Source of the DNA: Nocardia vaccinii NBRC 15922
GTDB taxonomy: Bacteria > Actinomycetota > Actinomycetes > Mycobacteriales > Mycobacteriaceae
Direction of reading: 5' to 3'
Length of the DNA stretch: 64,000 bases
NCBI RefSeq assembly: GCF_001613305.1
Contig: NZ_BDCC01000049.1
Coordinates: forward strand, 1-64,000
The position numbers were made by a program, and so were the translations under genes. This document shows positions 44,371 to 52,618 of this stretch, in pieces. The notes under the pieces were generated by a model, which saw only the letters and a list, made by a program, of their open reading frames with translations, was not told the DNA's origin and did not search any database. Positions within the stretch are counted from its first letter, which is position 1. Every line of letters begins with the position of its first letter.

Positions 44371-46014
44371 ATGACAACGACCTCGGAGCACTCGGCGTTC
44401 TCGACCGGGCAGGAGGCTCGCGAGATCGACGCAGTCGTCGTCGGAGCCGGATTCGCCGGCCTCCATATGCTGCACAAGCTGCGCGAACTCGGCCTCTCGG
44501 TGCAGGTGTACGAAGCGGGCGGGGGACTCGGCGGCACGTGGTACTGGAACCGCTATCCGGGCGCACGCGTCGACGTGAAGAGCGTGTACTACAACTACTC
44601 CTTCGACCCGGAGTTGGAGCAGGAGTGGGAGTGGACGGAGAAGCTGCCGCCACAGCCGGAGTTGCTCCGCTACATCGACCACGTCGCGGATCGTTTCGAT
44701 CTGCGTAAGGACGTGCGGTTGCAGACCCGGGTCACCGCGGCGGTCTACGACGAGTCCGCCGCGCGGTGGCGGATCACGACCGATCGGGGCGAGGTCGTCT
44801 CGGCACGGTTCGCGATCATGGCGACAGGCTGTTTGTCGGTGCCGAAGATGGTGGAAGTTCCGGGCATCGAGACGTTCCGGGGCCGCAGCTTCCACACCGG
44901 CAACTGGCCCGGGCAGGAGGTGGACTTCACCGGTCGGCGGGTCGCGGTGATCGGCACCGGTTCCTCTGGGGTGCAGGTTATTCCGCTGGTCGCCGAAGCG
45001 GCCGAGCAGCTCACCGTGTTCCAGCGGACCGCGAACTATGTTCTTCCCGCCGGCAATCACCCGATCGATCCCGAATTCCAACGCGGGATCAAGTCTCGCT
45101 ACCGCGAAGTGCGCAAGGCCAACCGGGAATCGGGCTTCGGCATCGCCCAACCCGAGGCCACCAAGGGTGCGCTCGAGGTGAGCGAAGAGGAACGAAATGC
45201 CTTCTACCGCAAGGTATGGGAGGACAAGGACAGCGAACTGGTCAGCATGCTGGTCGGATTCACGGACCTACTCGCCGACGAGGCCGCCAACGAGACCGCC
45301 GCCCAGTTCATCCGCGACCGAATCGCCGAGATCGTGACGGATCCGGCTGTCGCCCGGCTACTTCAGCCCGCCGGCCTCTTCGGCGTCAAGCGTCCGGTCC
45401 TGGGGACCGACTATTACGAGACCTTCAATCGTCCCAACGTCCGGCTCGTGGATGTTCGCGCGACTCCGCTCACCGGGGTCACCGAGTCCGGACTCGAGAC
45501 GACGCGGGAGAGTTTCGAGTTCGACGACATCATCTACGCCACCGGATACGACGCGATGACCGGTGCGCTGGATGCGATCGACATTCGCGGCCGGGATGGT
45601 GCGTCGCTGCGGGAGAAGTGGGCCGCCGGGCCCGTCACCTACCTCGGTCTCGCCGTCGCGGGCTTTCCGAACCTCTTCACGCTCACGGGCCCGGGTAGCC
45701 CCTCGGTCCTGTCGAACATGATGGTGTCCATCGAGCAGCACGTCGACTGGGTGGCGGACGCGATCGATGCGTTGCGGTCCAAGGGCGTCACGACCATGGA
45801 GGCCGAGGTCGACGCGGAGCGGGAATGGACCCGACACGTCGACGAAGTCGGCGGTATGACGCTATATCCGAAGGTGGACTCCTGGTATGTGGGATCGAAT
45901 GTGCCAGGCAAGCCGAGGGTGATGTACGCGTACATCGGCGGCGTCGGAGCATACCGCGAGAAATGCGATCAGGTCGCCGCCGACGACTACGACGGTTTCA
46001 CTCTGACGCGGTGA
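44371..46014 (+). CDS. type I Baeyer-Villiger monooxygenase (cyclohexanone monooxygenase-like)
   Basis: This is a 547-residue flavoprotein. The N-terminal FAD motif (VVGAGFAGLHMLHKL) leads into GGLGGTWYWNRYPGARVDVKS, the canonical BVMO fingerprint FRGRSFHTGNWP and the NADPH motif (VIGTGSSGVQVIPLVA). It inserts oxygen next to a ketone using NADPH and O2, giving esters or lactones. The ATG at 44371 has GAAAGGCAGG upstream; the open frame from 44251 has no family similarity before it. It is a more classical BVMO than the enzyme at 23027-24703. Confidence 0.93.
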   Translation: MTTTSEHSAFSTGQEAREIDAVVVGAGFAGLHMLHKLRELGLSVQVYEAGGGLGGTWYWNRYPGARVDVKSVYYNYSFDPELEQEWEWTEKLPPQPELLRYIDHVADRFDLRKDVRLQTRVTAAVYDESAARWRITTDRGEVVSARFAIMATGCLSVPKMVEVPGIETFRGRSFHTGNWPGQEVDFTGRRVAVIGTGSSGVQVIPLVAEAAEQLTVFQRTANYVLPAGNHPIDPEFQRGIKSRYREVRKANRESGFGIAQPEATKGALEVSEEERNAFYRKVWEDKDSELVSMLVGFTDLLADEAANETAAQFIRDRIAEIVTDPAVARLLQPAGLFGVKRPVLGTDYYETFNRPNVRLVDVRATPLTGVTESGLETTRESFEFDDIIYATGYDAMTGALDAIDIRGRDGASLREKWAAGPVTYLGLAVAGFPNLFTLTGPGSPSVLSNMMVSIEQHVDWVADAIDALRSKGVTTMEAEVDAEREWTRHVDEVGGMTLYPKVDSWYVGSNVPGKPRVMYAYIGGVGAYREKCDQVAADDYDGFTLTR

Positions 46015-46198
46015 CCACGGCACTGCCGAGGCGAGGGACGGTGTGCGAAACATCGTCGGCCGCGGGTGCGGCCTGCATCGGCGATGGCGCCGTCACAATC
46101 GACCCGGCAAGAAATGGGCACAGGCACAACAGTTTTCGTGATACCGGATTCCGATCGGAGGGACCACCACCCGATCGAACAAGAGCTACGGTAGGTGC

Positions 46199-47020
46199 AT
46201 GTACGTTATGCCGCCACAGCGGACCGAGGCGCGGCCGAATGGCGACCGTGCAGGGTGGATGCTGATCGGACCCGGGTTCGCCGCGATCATCGGCCTGGCC
46301 TTGCTGACCGCGATCTACCGGACCGACGGAAAGCCGTTGATCCAGTTCGAATTCCACATGTCCGGCCAAGCTGTGCTGCTGACCTGTGTCGTCGCGTACC
46401 TGGTCGCGGCGCTGCCCACCGTTGGACTCGGACTTCTGCTCGGGGCACGATTTCCGACAGCGGTGACTCTGCCCGCGGTCGGCCTCATGCTCATCGGCGC
46501 CGCAGTGACCGCGTTCGCCGGCAACAGCGCCGTGCTGCTGGCGGGGCGCGTGCTCGATGGGCTCGGCACGGGTGCGGCCGCCGGAGTGATCGCGGTGCTG
46601 GTCCATCGGCTCGACGGTCGGCGAGGTATCGCGGCCGCGGTGGTGGCGGCGCTCGGCGTCCTGGCAGCGGTGATCGCACCCGTTATCGGCCAGCTGATTT
46701 CGGATATGGCCAGTTTCCGCTTGGTATATCTGGCGGCGGTGCCGTTCTTGCTCGTCGCGCTGATCGTCTGCGCCGTGAGTGGAATCGCCTCTGCCAAACG
46801 CCACGTCCACTCGGTTCCCGATGGCACGCCGTATCCAGCGCCGGGGCCTGCTCAATACCCGAATCCGGCTTCCTACGGCATGCCGTATCCGCCGCAGATG
46901 CCGCCCCAAGGCCCGAACCCGGTCCCTTACGGTATGCCGTATCCGCCGCAGGTGCCGCCCCAAGGCCCGAATCCGGCTCCCTACGGCGTGCCCTATCCGC
47001 CGCAGACGCCTCCCCGCTGA
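46199..47020 (+). CDS. half-size MFS-like membrane protein with proline-rich repeat tail
   Basis: This is a 273-residue protein. The first about 200 residues carry six hydrophobic helices in the pattern of one MFS half (LLAGRVLDGLGTGAAAGVIA is like the MFS motif around helix 4, and IAAAVVAALGVLAAVIAPVI around helix 5). In place of a second half there is a hydrophilic tail of about 75 residues. It has nearly identical units PYPPQMPPQGPNPVPYG, PYPPQVPPQGPNPAPYG and a partial third. The gene is either a truncated transporter or a dedicated six-helix membrane protein. The repeat region is also a DNA tandem repeat of about 54 bp. Confidence 0.65.
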   Translation: MYVMPPQRTEARPNGDRAGWMLIGPGFAAIIGLALLTAIYRTDGKPLIQFEFHMSGQAVLLTCVVAYLVAALPTVGLGLLLGARFPTAVTLPAVGLMLIGAAVTAFAGNSAVLLAGRVLDGLGTGAAAGVIAVLVHRLDGRRGIAAAVVAALGVLAAVIAPVIGQLISDMASFRLVYLAAVPFLLVALIVCAVSGIASAKRHVHSVPDGTPYPAPGPAQYPNPASYGMPYPPQMPPQGPNPVPYGMPYPPQVPPQGPNPAPYGVPYPPQTPPR

Positions 47021-47791
47021 GTCTGGATCTTTCGACCCGGCTGGGCCTTGGGTAGCCGGTAGCCGCTGCTGCCCGGCTCCTCGGGCCGCTCGGCATCAGC
47101 CACCGATATCGCTGGCCTATCCTTGGCCCTATCGCCGTGCCGGCCGCACGGGCCCCGCGTGCGCGGCACCGATGCGTTCGCCGTCTGTCCGTAGCTGACC
47201 GTCGTTGCGAAGAGGATCCGAATCCTATTGCGCCACAGCAGCCCTCGGTCGGCATCGATCGATCGGCGCGATTCGCGACGACCCCTCGGGGTGGTGTCCC
47301 GGAGGCGAATCAGCGACGCGTGGGCTCGATCCTGCGCAGGATGTTCTCCGACCGCCGGATCGAGGCGAGCAGTTCCTCTTCGAACCCGATCGCCCGGTAC
47401 ACCGAACCGGTACGGAGTCCGGCCCGGCAGCGATACTGCTGACGGTTGTGCTCTCGTATCTTCGGCGACGGAATTCGGCCAGTGTGCCCGGATGTGCGAC
47501 GCGGGTTCACGAAGTTGCCCGGTGGGCAGTTCACTCCTGGGCGGTGATCTGGCCAATACAGCCGTTGGCGCAATTGTGACACCGGCGGCGCTATTCGGTC
47601 ACCGGCGTTGGCCCCGCCTTCCGAAAACCGGCTGACCAGCGAAAATGTGAACGGGGTCAGCGCGCGACGGCAATTGGTCGATACCGTGCGGTCTGTGATA
47701 AACCGGGATACCATCCTCCAAATTACTGAATAAGGTTCTATTCGCGAACCGAGCGGTCGAAGGCCGTAGCAACAAGAATCCGGGAGGACTC
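47021..47791. other. intergenic region of about 770 bp
   Basis: Overlapping frames on both strands show no known family. One leftward frame ends in a plausible peptide (GFEEELLASIRRSENILRR, stop at 47310) that could be a relic. The region includes AT-richer sequence at 47720-47760 before the reductase gene, where its promoter probably lies. Confidence 0.4.
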
Positions 47792-49006
47792 ATGCCTGGA
47801 GAGTGCGGTCGGCAGAACGTCTCGCCACTTCCGTCTGGTTTGACTGCCGATGTGCAGTGGAACCGGTCGATCTCGATCCGGTCACCCACCGGGTCGGTGC
47901 ACACCCCGCCGCAGCGGGTCCTGCTGACCGGCGGGACCGGGTTTCTCGGCGCCTATCTGCTGCACGAGTTCCTCACTCGTACGGAGGCGAAGATCTACTG
48001 CCTGGTCCGGGCGCGGAGTCACGCCGAGGCATTCGATCGGATCGTGTCCGCGTTGCGCGGGTACAGGCTGTGGGATCCGCGGCACAGCCCGCGGATCCTG
48101 CCGTTCGCCGCTGATGTGTCGGAGCCGGGATTCGGTCTTCTCGCGCGGGAATATCGTGCGTTGTGCAGGTCGGACGTCATCGTGCACAACGCTGCCAGGG
48201 TCAACCACGTCGAGCCCTACTCCCGGCTGCGCAGCGCGAACGTGCAAGGGACTCGCGAGGTGCTCGAACTCGCGGCCGGCGGGGCGATACCCGTCCACTT
48301 CGTGTCGACGTTGTCGGTCGCCGCGGCCTGCGCACGACCGCCGGCCGTTCCGGTTCTCGAATCGGCCCGTCCGGGACCGGCCGAAGTGCGCGGCAATGGT
48401 TACGTGCTGAGCAAGTGGGCGGGGGAGGAACTGGTCGCGCGGGCGGGTGAGCGGGGACTGCCGGTGGCCGTTCATCGCCCCGACCGCGTCTGTGGCGGCG
48501 CGGTGACCGGAGCGGTGAGCACGGACGACGCCTTCTGGACATTGGTGCGCGCGGCGGTGATGCTCGGTGCGGTAGTGCCGGAGTCCGCCGAATTCTCCCT
48601 GGTCCCGGCGGATTATGTGGCGGCCGCGATCGTTCACCTGGCCACCCACGGTGGCACGGGACAGACCTACCATCTGATGAACCACTCCACCGCTCCGCTG
48701 ACGCTCGTGTGGGAAAGGTTGCGCGCCAACGGATTCCCGCTGACCACGGCATCTCTGGCAGACCTGGCCGCGCGTTTGACGAGTGTGGCCACCACCGATC
48801 AGGGGCTCGCCCGCGCCGCGGCCATCCCCGTGCAACGCTCGGACGGCGAGGTGCGATTCGACGACAGCAATACCGCGCATGCTCTGGCCGGCACTCCGAT
48901 CAGGTGTGCACCGATGAGCGCGGAACTCATCGACCGCCATATCGAGTACCTCGTCGACGTTGGTTTCCTGCCGTCGCCCGTCGCCACTGCCGGGGCGAGC
49001 GCATGA
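47792..49006 (+). CDS. stand-alone thioester-reductase-like NAD(P)-binding protein
   Basis: This is a 404-residue extended SDR of the thioester reductase (R-domain) group, which is usually the C-terminal domain of carboxylic acid reductases and NRPSs. The cofactor motif is LLTGGTGFLGAYLLHEFL and the catalytic YxxxK is in NGYVLSKWAGE, with an upstream Ser/Thr segment (HFVSTLSVAA). No adenylation or carrier domain is attached or nearby, so its thioester substrate must come from elsewhere. GGGAGGA precedes the ATG at 47792. It would reduce acyl-carrier thioesters to aldehyde or alcohol (family knowledge). Confidence 0.85.
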   Translation: MPGECGRQNVSPLPSGLTADVQWNRSISIRSPTGSVHTPPQRVLLTGGTGFLGAYLLHEFLTRTEAKIYCLVRARSHAEAFDRIVSALRGYRLWDPRHSPRILPFAADVSEPGFGLLAREYRALCRSDVIVHNAARVNHVEPYSRLRSANVQGTREVLELAAGGAIPVHFVSTLSVAAACARPPAVPVLESARPGPAEVRGNGYVLSKWAGEELVARAGERGLPVAVHRPDRVCGGAVTGAVSTDDAFWTLVRAAVMLGAVVPESAEFSLVPADYVAAAIVHLATHGGTGQTYHLMNHSTAPLTLVWERLRANGFPLTTASLADLAARLTSVATTDQGLARAAAIPVQRSDGEVRFDDSNTAHALAGTPIRCAPMSAELIDRHIEYLVDVGFLPSPVATAGASA

Positions 49007-49218
49007 TTCGAGCTGCGGGTATTTCAGGGATTCAGCTCGTGGGGGATCATCGGCTCCGGAGGTGATCCGCCCTCGGCCTGGACCGCAGAGGTTCACGGCC
49101 GCAGTTCGTCATTCCCCTGTACCGACGACGGTGCTCGCCCGGACTCATCGGTACCCGATCCGCCTCGTCCACGGGAACCACGGCTGATACCCCGGTCCGA
49201 CAAGGTCGAGGCGGCTCC

Positions 49219-49722
49219 TTATGCGCCGCTCTTGCGGCGGCGTGGCGCGGCCGAGCGGGGCGGCGTCGAGCGCATGTGGTCGCGCACCGGCGCCAGCAGG
49301 GCGGCGAGGGCCTCGACGTCGTCGCGTGAGAGCGGCTCGAAGAGCAGGCCGCTGACGACCTCGATGTGACCGGGCAGCACCTCGGCGAGCCGTGCGCGGC
49401 CGGCGTCGGTGATGGTGACGGTGATGACTCGCTCGTCGTCCGCGGAAGGGGCTCGCACAACCAGACCTGCCTTCTCGAGCAGACCCGCCTGGTAGGTCAG
49501 GCCGCTGCGGCTGTAGACGACGCCGTCGGCCAGGTCGGTCATGCGGTGACTGCCTGTCGGCGAGTCGCCGAGCCGAGCCAGCAGCTGGAACTGCACGTAG
49601 CTGAGATCGCCGGCCTCGCGCAGCTGCTGCTCGACCGCGTGCCGGAGCAGGCTGGTCACCTCGACGAGGTCGAAGTAGGCGCCGAGCTGCACGGGGTCGA
49701 GTGACGGCGTCGAATCGGGCAT
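49219..49722 (-). CDS. MarR-family transcriptional regulator
   Basis: This is a 167-residue winged-helix repressor with the MarR core SYVQFQLLARLGDSPTGSHR, MTDLADGVVYSRSGLTYQAG, then the wing (SADDERVITVTITDAG). Its C-terminal tail is Arg-rich. It is transcribed away from the quinone oxidoreductase at 49928. Three identical perfect palindromes lie in the gap between them, one of them 15 bp before this gene's start, so autoregulation together with control of the oxidoreductase is the simplest reading. There is no cysteine in the protein that would suggest a thiol switch. Confidence 0.92.
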   Translation of the reverse strand: MPDSTPSLDPVQLGAYFDLVEVTSLLRHAVEQQLREAGDLSYVQFQLLARLGDSPTGSHRMTDLADGVVYSRSGLTYQAGLLEKAGLVVRAPSADDERVITVTITDAGRARLAEVLPGHIEVVSGLLFEPLSRDDVEALAALLAPVRDHMRSTPPRSAAPRRRKSGA

Positions 49723-49737
49723 GACCGGAGTTTACTG

Positions 49738-49751
49738 CTTCGAATTCGAAG
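49738..49751. promoter_or_regulatory. MarR operator copy 1: CTTCGAATTCGAAG
   Basis: This perfect 14-bp palindrome begins 15 bp upstream of the MarR start codon, where binding would block its own promoter. It is identical to the two copies further right. Confidence 0.85.
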
Positions 49752-49848
49752 AGTGCCGCGTGGTGCGGGTGTGCGGTACCGGGCCCGGCCGATCGTCGCG
49801 GAGCTCGTCGTGGCGATGGGGTGGCCGCCGCGAATCAAGTATCACTTG

Positions 49849-49862
49849 CTTCGAATTCGAAG
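49849..49862. promoter_or_regulatory. MarR operator copy 2: CTTCGAATTCGAAG
   Basis: This perfect palindrome is identical to copies 1 and 3. Its centre is 111 bp from copy 1 and 37 bp from copy 3. Confidence 0.85.
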
Positions 49863-49885
49863 TGGTGTTACCGTGATTGAAGGTG

Positions 49886-49899
49886 CTTCGAATTCGAAG
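49886..49899. promoter_or_regulatory. MarR operator copy 3: CTTCGAATTCGAAG
   Basis: This perfect palindrome extends to 16 bp with flanking G and C. It lies 28 bp upstream of the oxidoreductase start, where it would overlap the promoter or leader. Confidence 0.85.
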
Positions 49900-49927
49900 C
49901 AGCAACGTGAAGTGAAGGGAGAATCCG

Positions 49928-50872
49928 ATGAAGGCAGTGCGTTTCCATGAGTACGGCGCCCCCGACGTCCTGCGCTACGAGGACGTGGACCAGCCCGTCC
50001 CTGGAGCCGGTGAGGTCCGGATCAGGGTTGCCGCGACGTCTTTCAACTCTGTCGACGGCAATATCCGCGGCGGCTTCATGCAGGGACCCATCCCGGTGGA
50101 GCTGCCGCACACTCCCGGTCTCGACGTCGCCGGAACGGTCGACGCGCTCGGTGAGGGCGTGGAGGGCATCGCGGTCGGTGACGATGTGGTCGGTTTCCTG
50201 CCGATGGACGGCAATGGAGCCGCCGCGGAGTACGTCATCGCGCCGGCCGAGGTGCTGACGCCGGCGCCCGAGAGCGTCCCGCTGGCCGACGCCGCCGCGC
50301 TGCCCGTGGTGGGCCTCACCGCGTACCAGGCACTGTTCGATCATGGCAAGCTGACGGCAGGGCAGCGTGTTCTGATCAATGGTGCCGGTGGAGCGGTCGG
50401 CGGCTACGCGGTGCAGCTTGCCAAGAACGTCGGTGCCCACGTGATCGCCACGGCCGGCCCGCGCAGCGCCGCGGCAGTCGAGTCCGCCGGTGCCGACGAG
50501 GTCGTCGACCACACCACCACCGCCGTGACCGCGGCGGTGACCGAGCCGGTCGATCTCGTGCTCAACCTGGCCCCGGTGGACCCGGCCGAACTGGACGCGC
50601 TCGTCACCCTGGTCCGGCCGGGCGGTGTCGTGGTCAACACGACGGTGTGGATGCCCGCCCCGAGCGATGAGGAGCGCGGCGTGCGCGGCATCGACCTGTT
50701 CGTCCGCAGTGACGCCGACCAGCTGGCGAAACTGGTCGCGCGGGTCGATCGCGGCGAGCTGCGCGTCGACGTCGCCCAGCGGGTGCCGCTGTCCGAACTT
50801 GCCGCGCTGCACGCCCGCGCCGCCGAGGGCGCGGTGCACGGCAAGGTCATCGTCGTCCCGCTCACCGCCTGA
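49928..50872 (+). CDS. NADPH-dependent quinone oxidoreductase / zinc-less MDR
   Basis: This is a 314-residue medium-chain reductase without zinc ligands. The GroES-like part contains VAATSFNSVDGNIRGGFMQG and the Rossmann motif is INGAGGAVGGYAVQLAKNVG. It ends with the family's usual GKVIVVPL. It reduces quinones or enones with NADPH. AAGGGAG precedes the ATG at 49928. The regulator next door belongs to the MarR group that often senses quinones, phenolics or oxidants, so an inducible detoxification pair is likely (inference). Confidence 0.92.
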   Translation: MKAVRFHEYGAPDVLRYEDVDQPVPGAGEVRIRVAATSFNSVDGNIRGGFMQGPIPVELPHTPGLDVAGTVDALGEGVEGIAVGDDVVGFLPMDGNGAAAEYVIAPAEVLTPAPESVPLADAAALPVVGLTAYQALFDHGKLTAGQRVLINGAGGAVGGYAVQLAKNVGAHVIATAGPRSAAAVESAGADEVVDHTTTAVTAAVTEPVDLVLNLAPVDPAELDALVTLVRPGGVVVNTTVWMPAPSDEERGVRGIDLFVRSDADQLAKLVARVDRGELRVDVAQRVPLSELAALHARAAEGAVHGKVIVVPLTA

Positions 50873-51085
50873 TCCTGGAAGGCGAGAATTCTCTCCGGCC
50901 TGGCTCCCGAAATCGCCGCGGCGGCCCCGATGGCAGGCGCGATGGCGGACGTCACACCCCCGGAAGTGGGCGACGTCCCCGCGTGCCGCGCCATGTGGCA
51001 GCCGATCATCGGCGCCGCAATCAGTCGGCCATTGCGACTGGAACCGAATCGTGAGGCAAGTCGGGATGTCGGCGACCAGTTTCGG

Positions 51086-51577
51086 TCACTGCGGTGTCGC
51101 TGCGGCAATCTCGTTCGCCAGGGAGAGGGCCTGGGGGTCTTCGTCGGGTTGGCCGGTGTCGGTGGTGATCAGATCGTGCAGGCTCTCGTCGATGTAGAAG
51201 GACCAGCCCTTGCGGCAGGCCTCGAAGCATTCGAATGCGGGGGTGAGGCCGACGTGGGTGAAGCGGAGTTCGGTGGTGTCGGCGAAGCGGGTGATCTCGA
51301 AACGGATTTCGGTGCCGTTCCATTCGGTTTGGTCCTCGACGAGGGTGATCTGGGCGTCGAGGACACGCCAGACGACACGGTCGTGAGGGACGACCTCGGT
51401 GACCTCGATAGTGGATCGATGCACGCCCGGCACCTCGTAAGTGAAGACGTCTCCGGGCTTTTCGCTGCGTCCTGTGAGGGCCTTCGACCACCAGCCGCGC
51501 ACGTCGAGTACGGCGTCGAAGACGGTTTCGGGGTTCTGGTCCACTGCGAAGGTCGTCGTGAAATTCTGCTCGGTCAT
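51086..51577 (-). CDS. SRPBCC/AHSA1-domain protein
   Basis: This is a 163-residue START-like fold protein of the Aha1/AHSA1 group (FTTTFAVDQNPETVFDAVLD, then VWRVLDAQITL and FTHVGLTPAFECFEACRKGW). These bind small hydrophobic ligands; the partner is unknown. The ATG at 51577 follows AGGGAGA. It is divergent from an ArsR/SRPBCC operon, with two CAACC-N4-GGTTG palindromes in the gap, so the ArsR protein probably controls both sides. Confidence 0.85.
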   Translation of the reverse strand: MTEQNFTTTFAVDQNPETVFDAVLDVRGWWSKALTGRSEKPGDVFTYEVPGVHRSTIEVTEVVPHDRVVWRVLDAQITLVEDQTEWNGTEIRFEITRFADTTELRFTHVGLTPAFECFEACRKGWSFYIDESLHDLITTDTGQPDEDPQALSLANEIAAATPQ

Positions 51578-51618
51578 GGGTTTCTCCCTGAAGGGGTGGG
51601 TGAATCGGCCGCGATATT

Positions 51619-51632
51619 CAACCGATGGGTTG
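51619..51632. promoter_or_regulatory. ArsR operator candidate 1: CAACC-N4-GGTTG
   Basis: This inverted repeat has 5-bp arms and a 4-bp spacer and lies in the divergent gap, 42 bp upstream of the SRPBCC start. The same arms and spacer recur 41 bp to the right. Confidence 0.75.
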
Positions 51633-51659
51633 ACAGTAGGCATGGGCAGGCGGGATAGT

Positions 51660-51673
51660 CAACCATGTGGTTG
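51660..51673. promoter_or_regulatory. ArsR operator candidate 2: CAACC-N4-GGTTG over the start codon
   Basis: This is the same inverted repeat as at 51619, and it covers the GTG start of the ArsR gene at 51667. A repressor bound here would block transcription or act on a leaderless start. Confidence 0.75.
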
Positions 51674-52008
51674 AGAATTCTTCGGAACAGCTCGACGTGG
51701 TCTTCCAGGCGCTATCGGACTCCACGCGCCGCTCGATGCTGCGCACCCTGGCGACCCGCCAGTGCAGCGTCACCGAGCTGGCTGCCCCGTTCGACATCTC
51801 GCTCGCGGCGGCGTCCAAGCACATCAAGGTCCTCGAGCGGGCCGGTCTGGTGAGACGCAGCGTGCACGGGCGCACCCATCTGTGCCGACTCGATCCGCGC
51901 CCGCTGCGGGATTGCGCCGAATGGATGAACTTCTACGAACGCTTCTGGAACCAGAGCCTCGACGCTCTGGAAACCGCACTGCTGCAGGAGGATTCTCGAG
52001 ATGAGTGA
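51667..52008 (+). CDS. ArsR-family regulator
   Basis: This is a 113-residue winged-helix protein with the ArsR/SmtB core QALSDSTRRSMLRTLATRQC, then FDISLAAASKHIKVLERAG and a wing (RSVHGRTHLCRLD). It starts at a GTG inside a palindrome and has no ribosome binding site in the normal place, so a leaderless transcript is likely. ArsR proteins of this subgroup next to SRPBCC proteins form a recurrent ArsR-AHSA1 pair without a known metal. It overlaps the downstream SRPBCC gene by 8 bp. Confidence 0.9.
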   Translation: MVENSSEQLDVVFQALSDSTRRSMLRTLATRQCSVTELAAPFDISLAAASKHIKVLERAGLVRRSVHGRTHLCRLDPRPLRDCAEWMNFYERFWNQSLDALETALLQEDSRDE

Positions 52009-52537
52009 CTACGGCGAGGTCGTGGGACCAGGTACGGTCCGCATCGAACGGCTGCTGCCCGGACCGATCGAACGAGTCTGGGCCTACCTGACCGATATCG
52101 ACAAGCGCGCGACCTGGCTGGCCGGCGGGCTGCTCGAACAGGCCACCGGCGGCCGGGTCGAACATATCTTCCGGATCCACGAACTCACCGGCGAGGGTGA
52201 TCCCGCCGAGGTAGCCGACCGCAGGCACGGCGAGGTGCTCGAATGGGATCCCCCGCATCTGCTGCGCCACACCTGGAGCACCGGCGGCGGCCTCGCCGAC
52301 TCGGAAGTGACCTTCGTGCTAGAGCAGGTCGCCGACAAGGTCCGGCTGACGGTCACCCACCGCCGGCTCCCGACCCGGGACGAGACCCTCGACATCGCCG
52401 CAGGCTGGCACACTCACCTGGACATCCTGCAAGCCAGGCTCACGGCCTCCCCACCGGACTCGTTCTGGCCGAAGTTCAATTCCCTTCGCGCAGAATACGA
52501 ACCACTGCTGGCTTCGGATTCGTTGGAGCGCAGCTGA
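52001..52537 (+). CDS. SRPBCC/AHSA1-domain protein (second)
   Basis: This is a 178-residue AHSA1-type protein (RIERLLPGPIERVWAYLTDI, WDPPHLLRHTWS, then LTVTHRRLPTRDETLDIAAG). It overlaps the ArsR gene and is translated with it; the pair is a known module of unknown ligand. It differs from the divergent SRPBCC protein at 51086-51577, so the region carries two distinct ligand-binding proteins under one likely regulator. Confidence 0.88.
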   Translation: MSDYGEVVGPGTVRIERLLPGPIERVWAYLTDIDKRATWLAGGLLEQATGGRVEHIFRIHELTGEGDPAEVADRRHGEVLEWDPPHLLRHTWSTGGGLADSEVTFVLEQVADKVRLTVTHRRLPTRDETLDIAAGWHTHLDILQARLTASPPDSFWPKFNSLRAEYEPLLASDSLERS

Positions 52538-52553
52538 TCTCGGCGACCGCCGG

Positions 52554-52593
52554 CACACATTCCGAACCAGAACAGTGTGTCGGCAATTCGAAC
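52554..52593 (+). repeat. short direct repeat, left copy (flanks diguanylate cyclase gene)
   Basis: This element of about 40 bp begins CACACATTCCGAA and ends GGCAATTCGAAC. It recurs with about five differences and a small insertion at 54043-54084 in the same orientation. It lies in the 80-bp gap between the SRPBCC stop and the cyclase stop. Confidence 0.75.
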
Positions 52594-52618
52594 GACGTTG
52601 CGCTGATTGCTCAGTTGT

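Noticed and set aside
46993..47714. Leftward frames in the gap before the thioester reductase
   Set aside because: They are Arg-rich with no ribosome binding site and no family. I mention only a possible relic ending at 47310.
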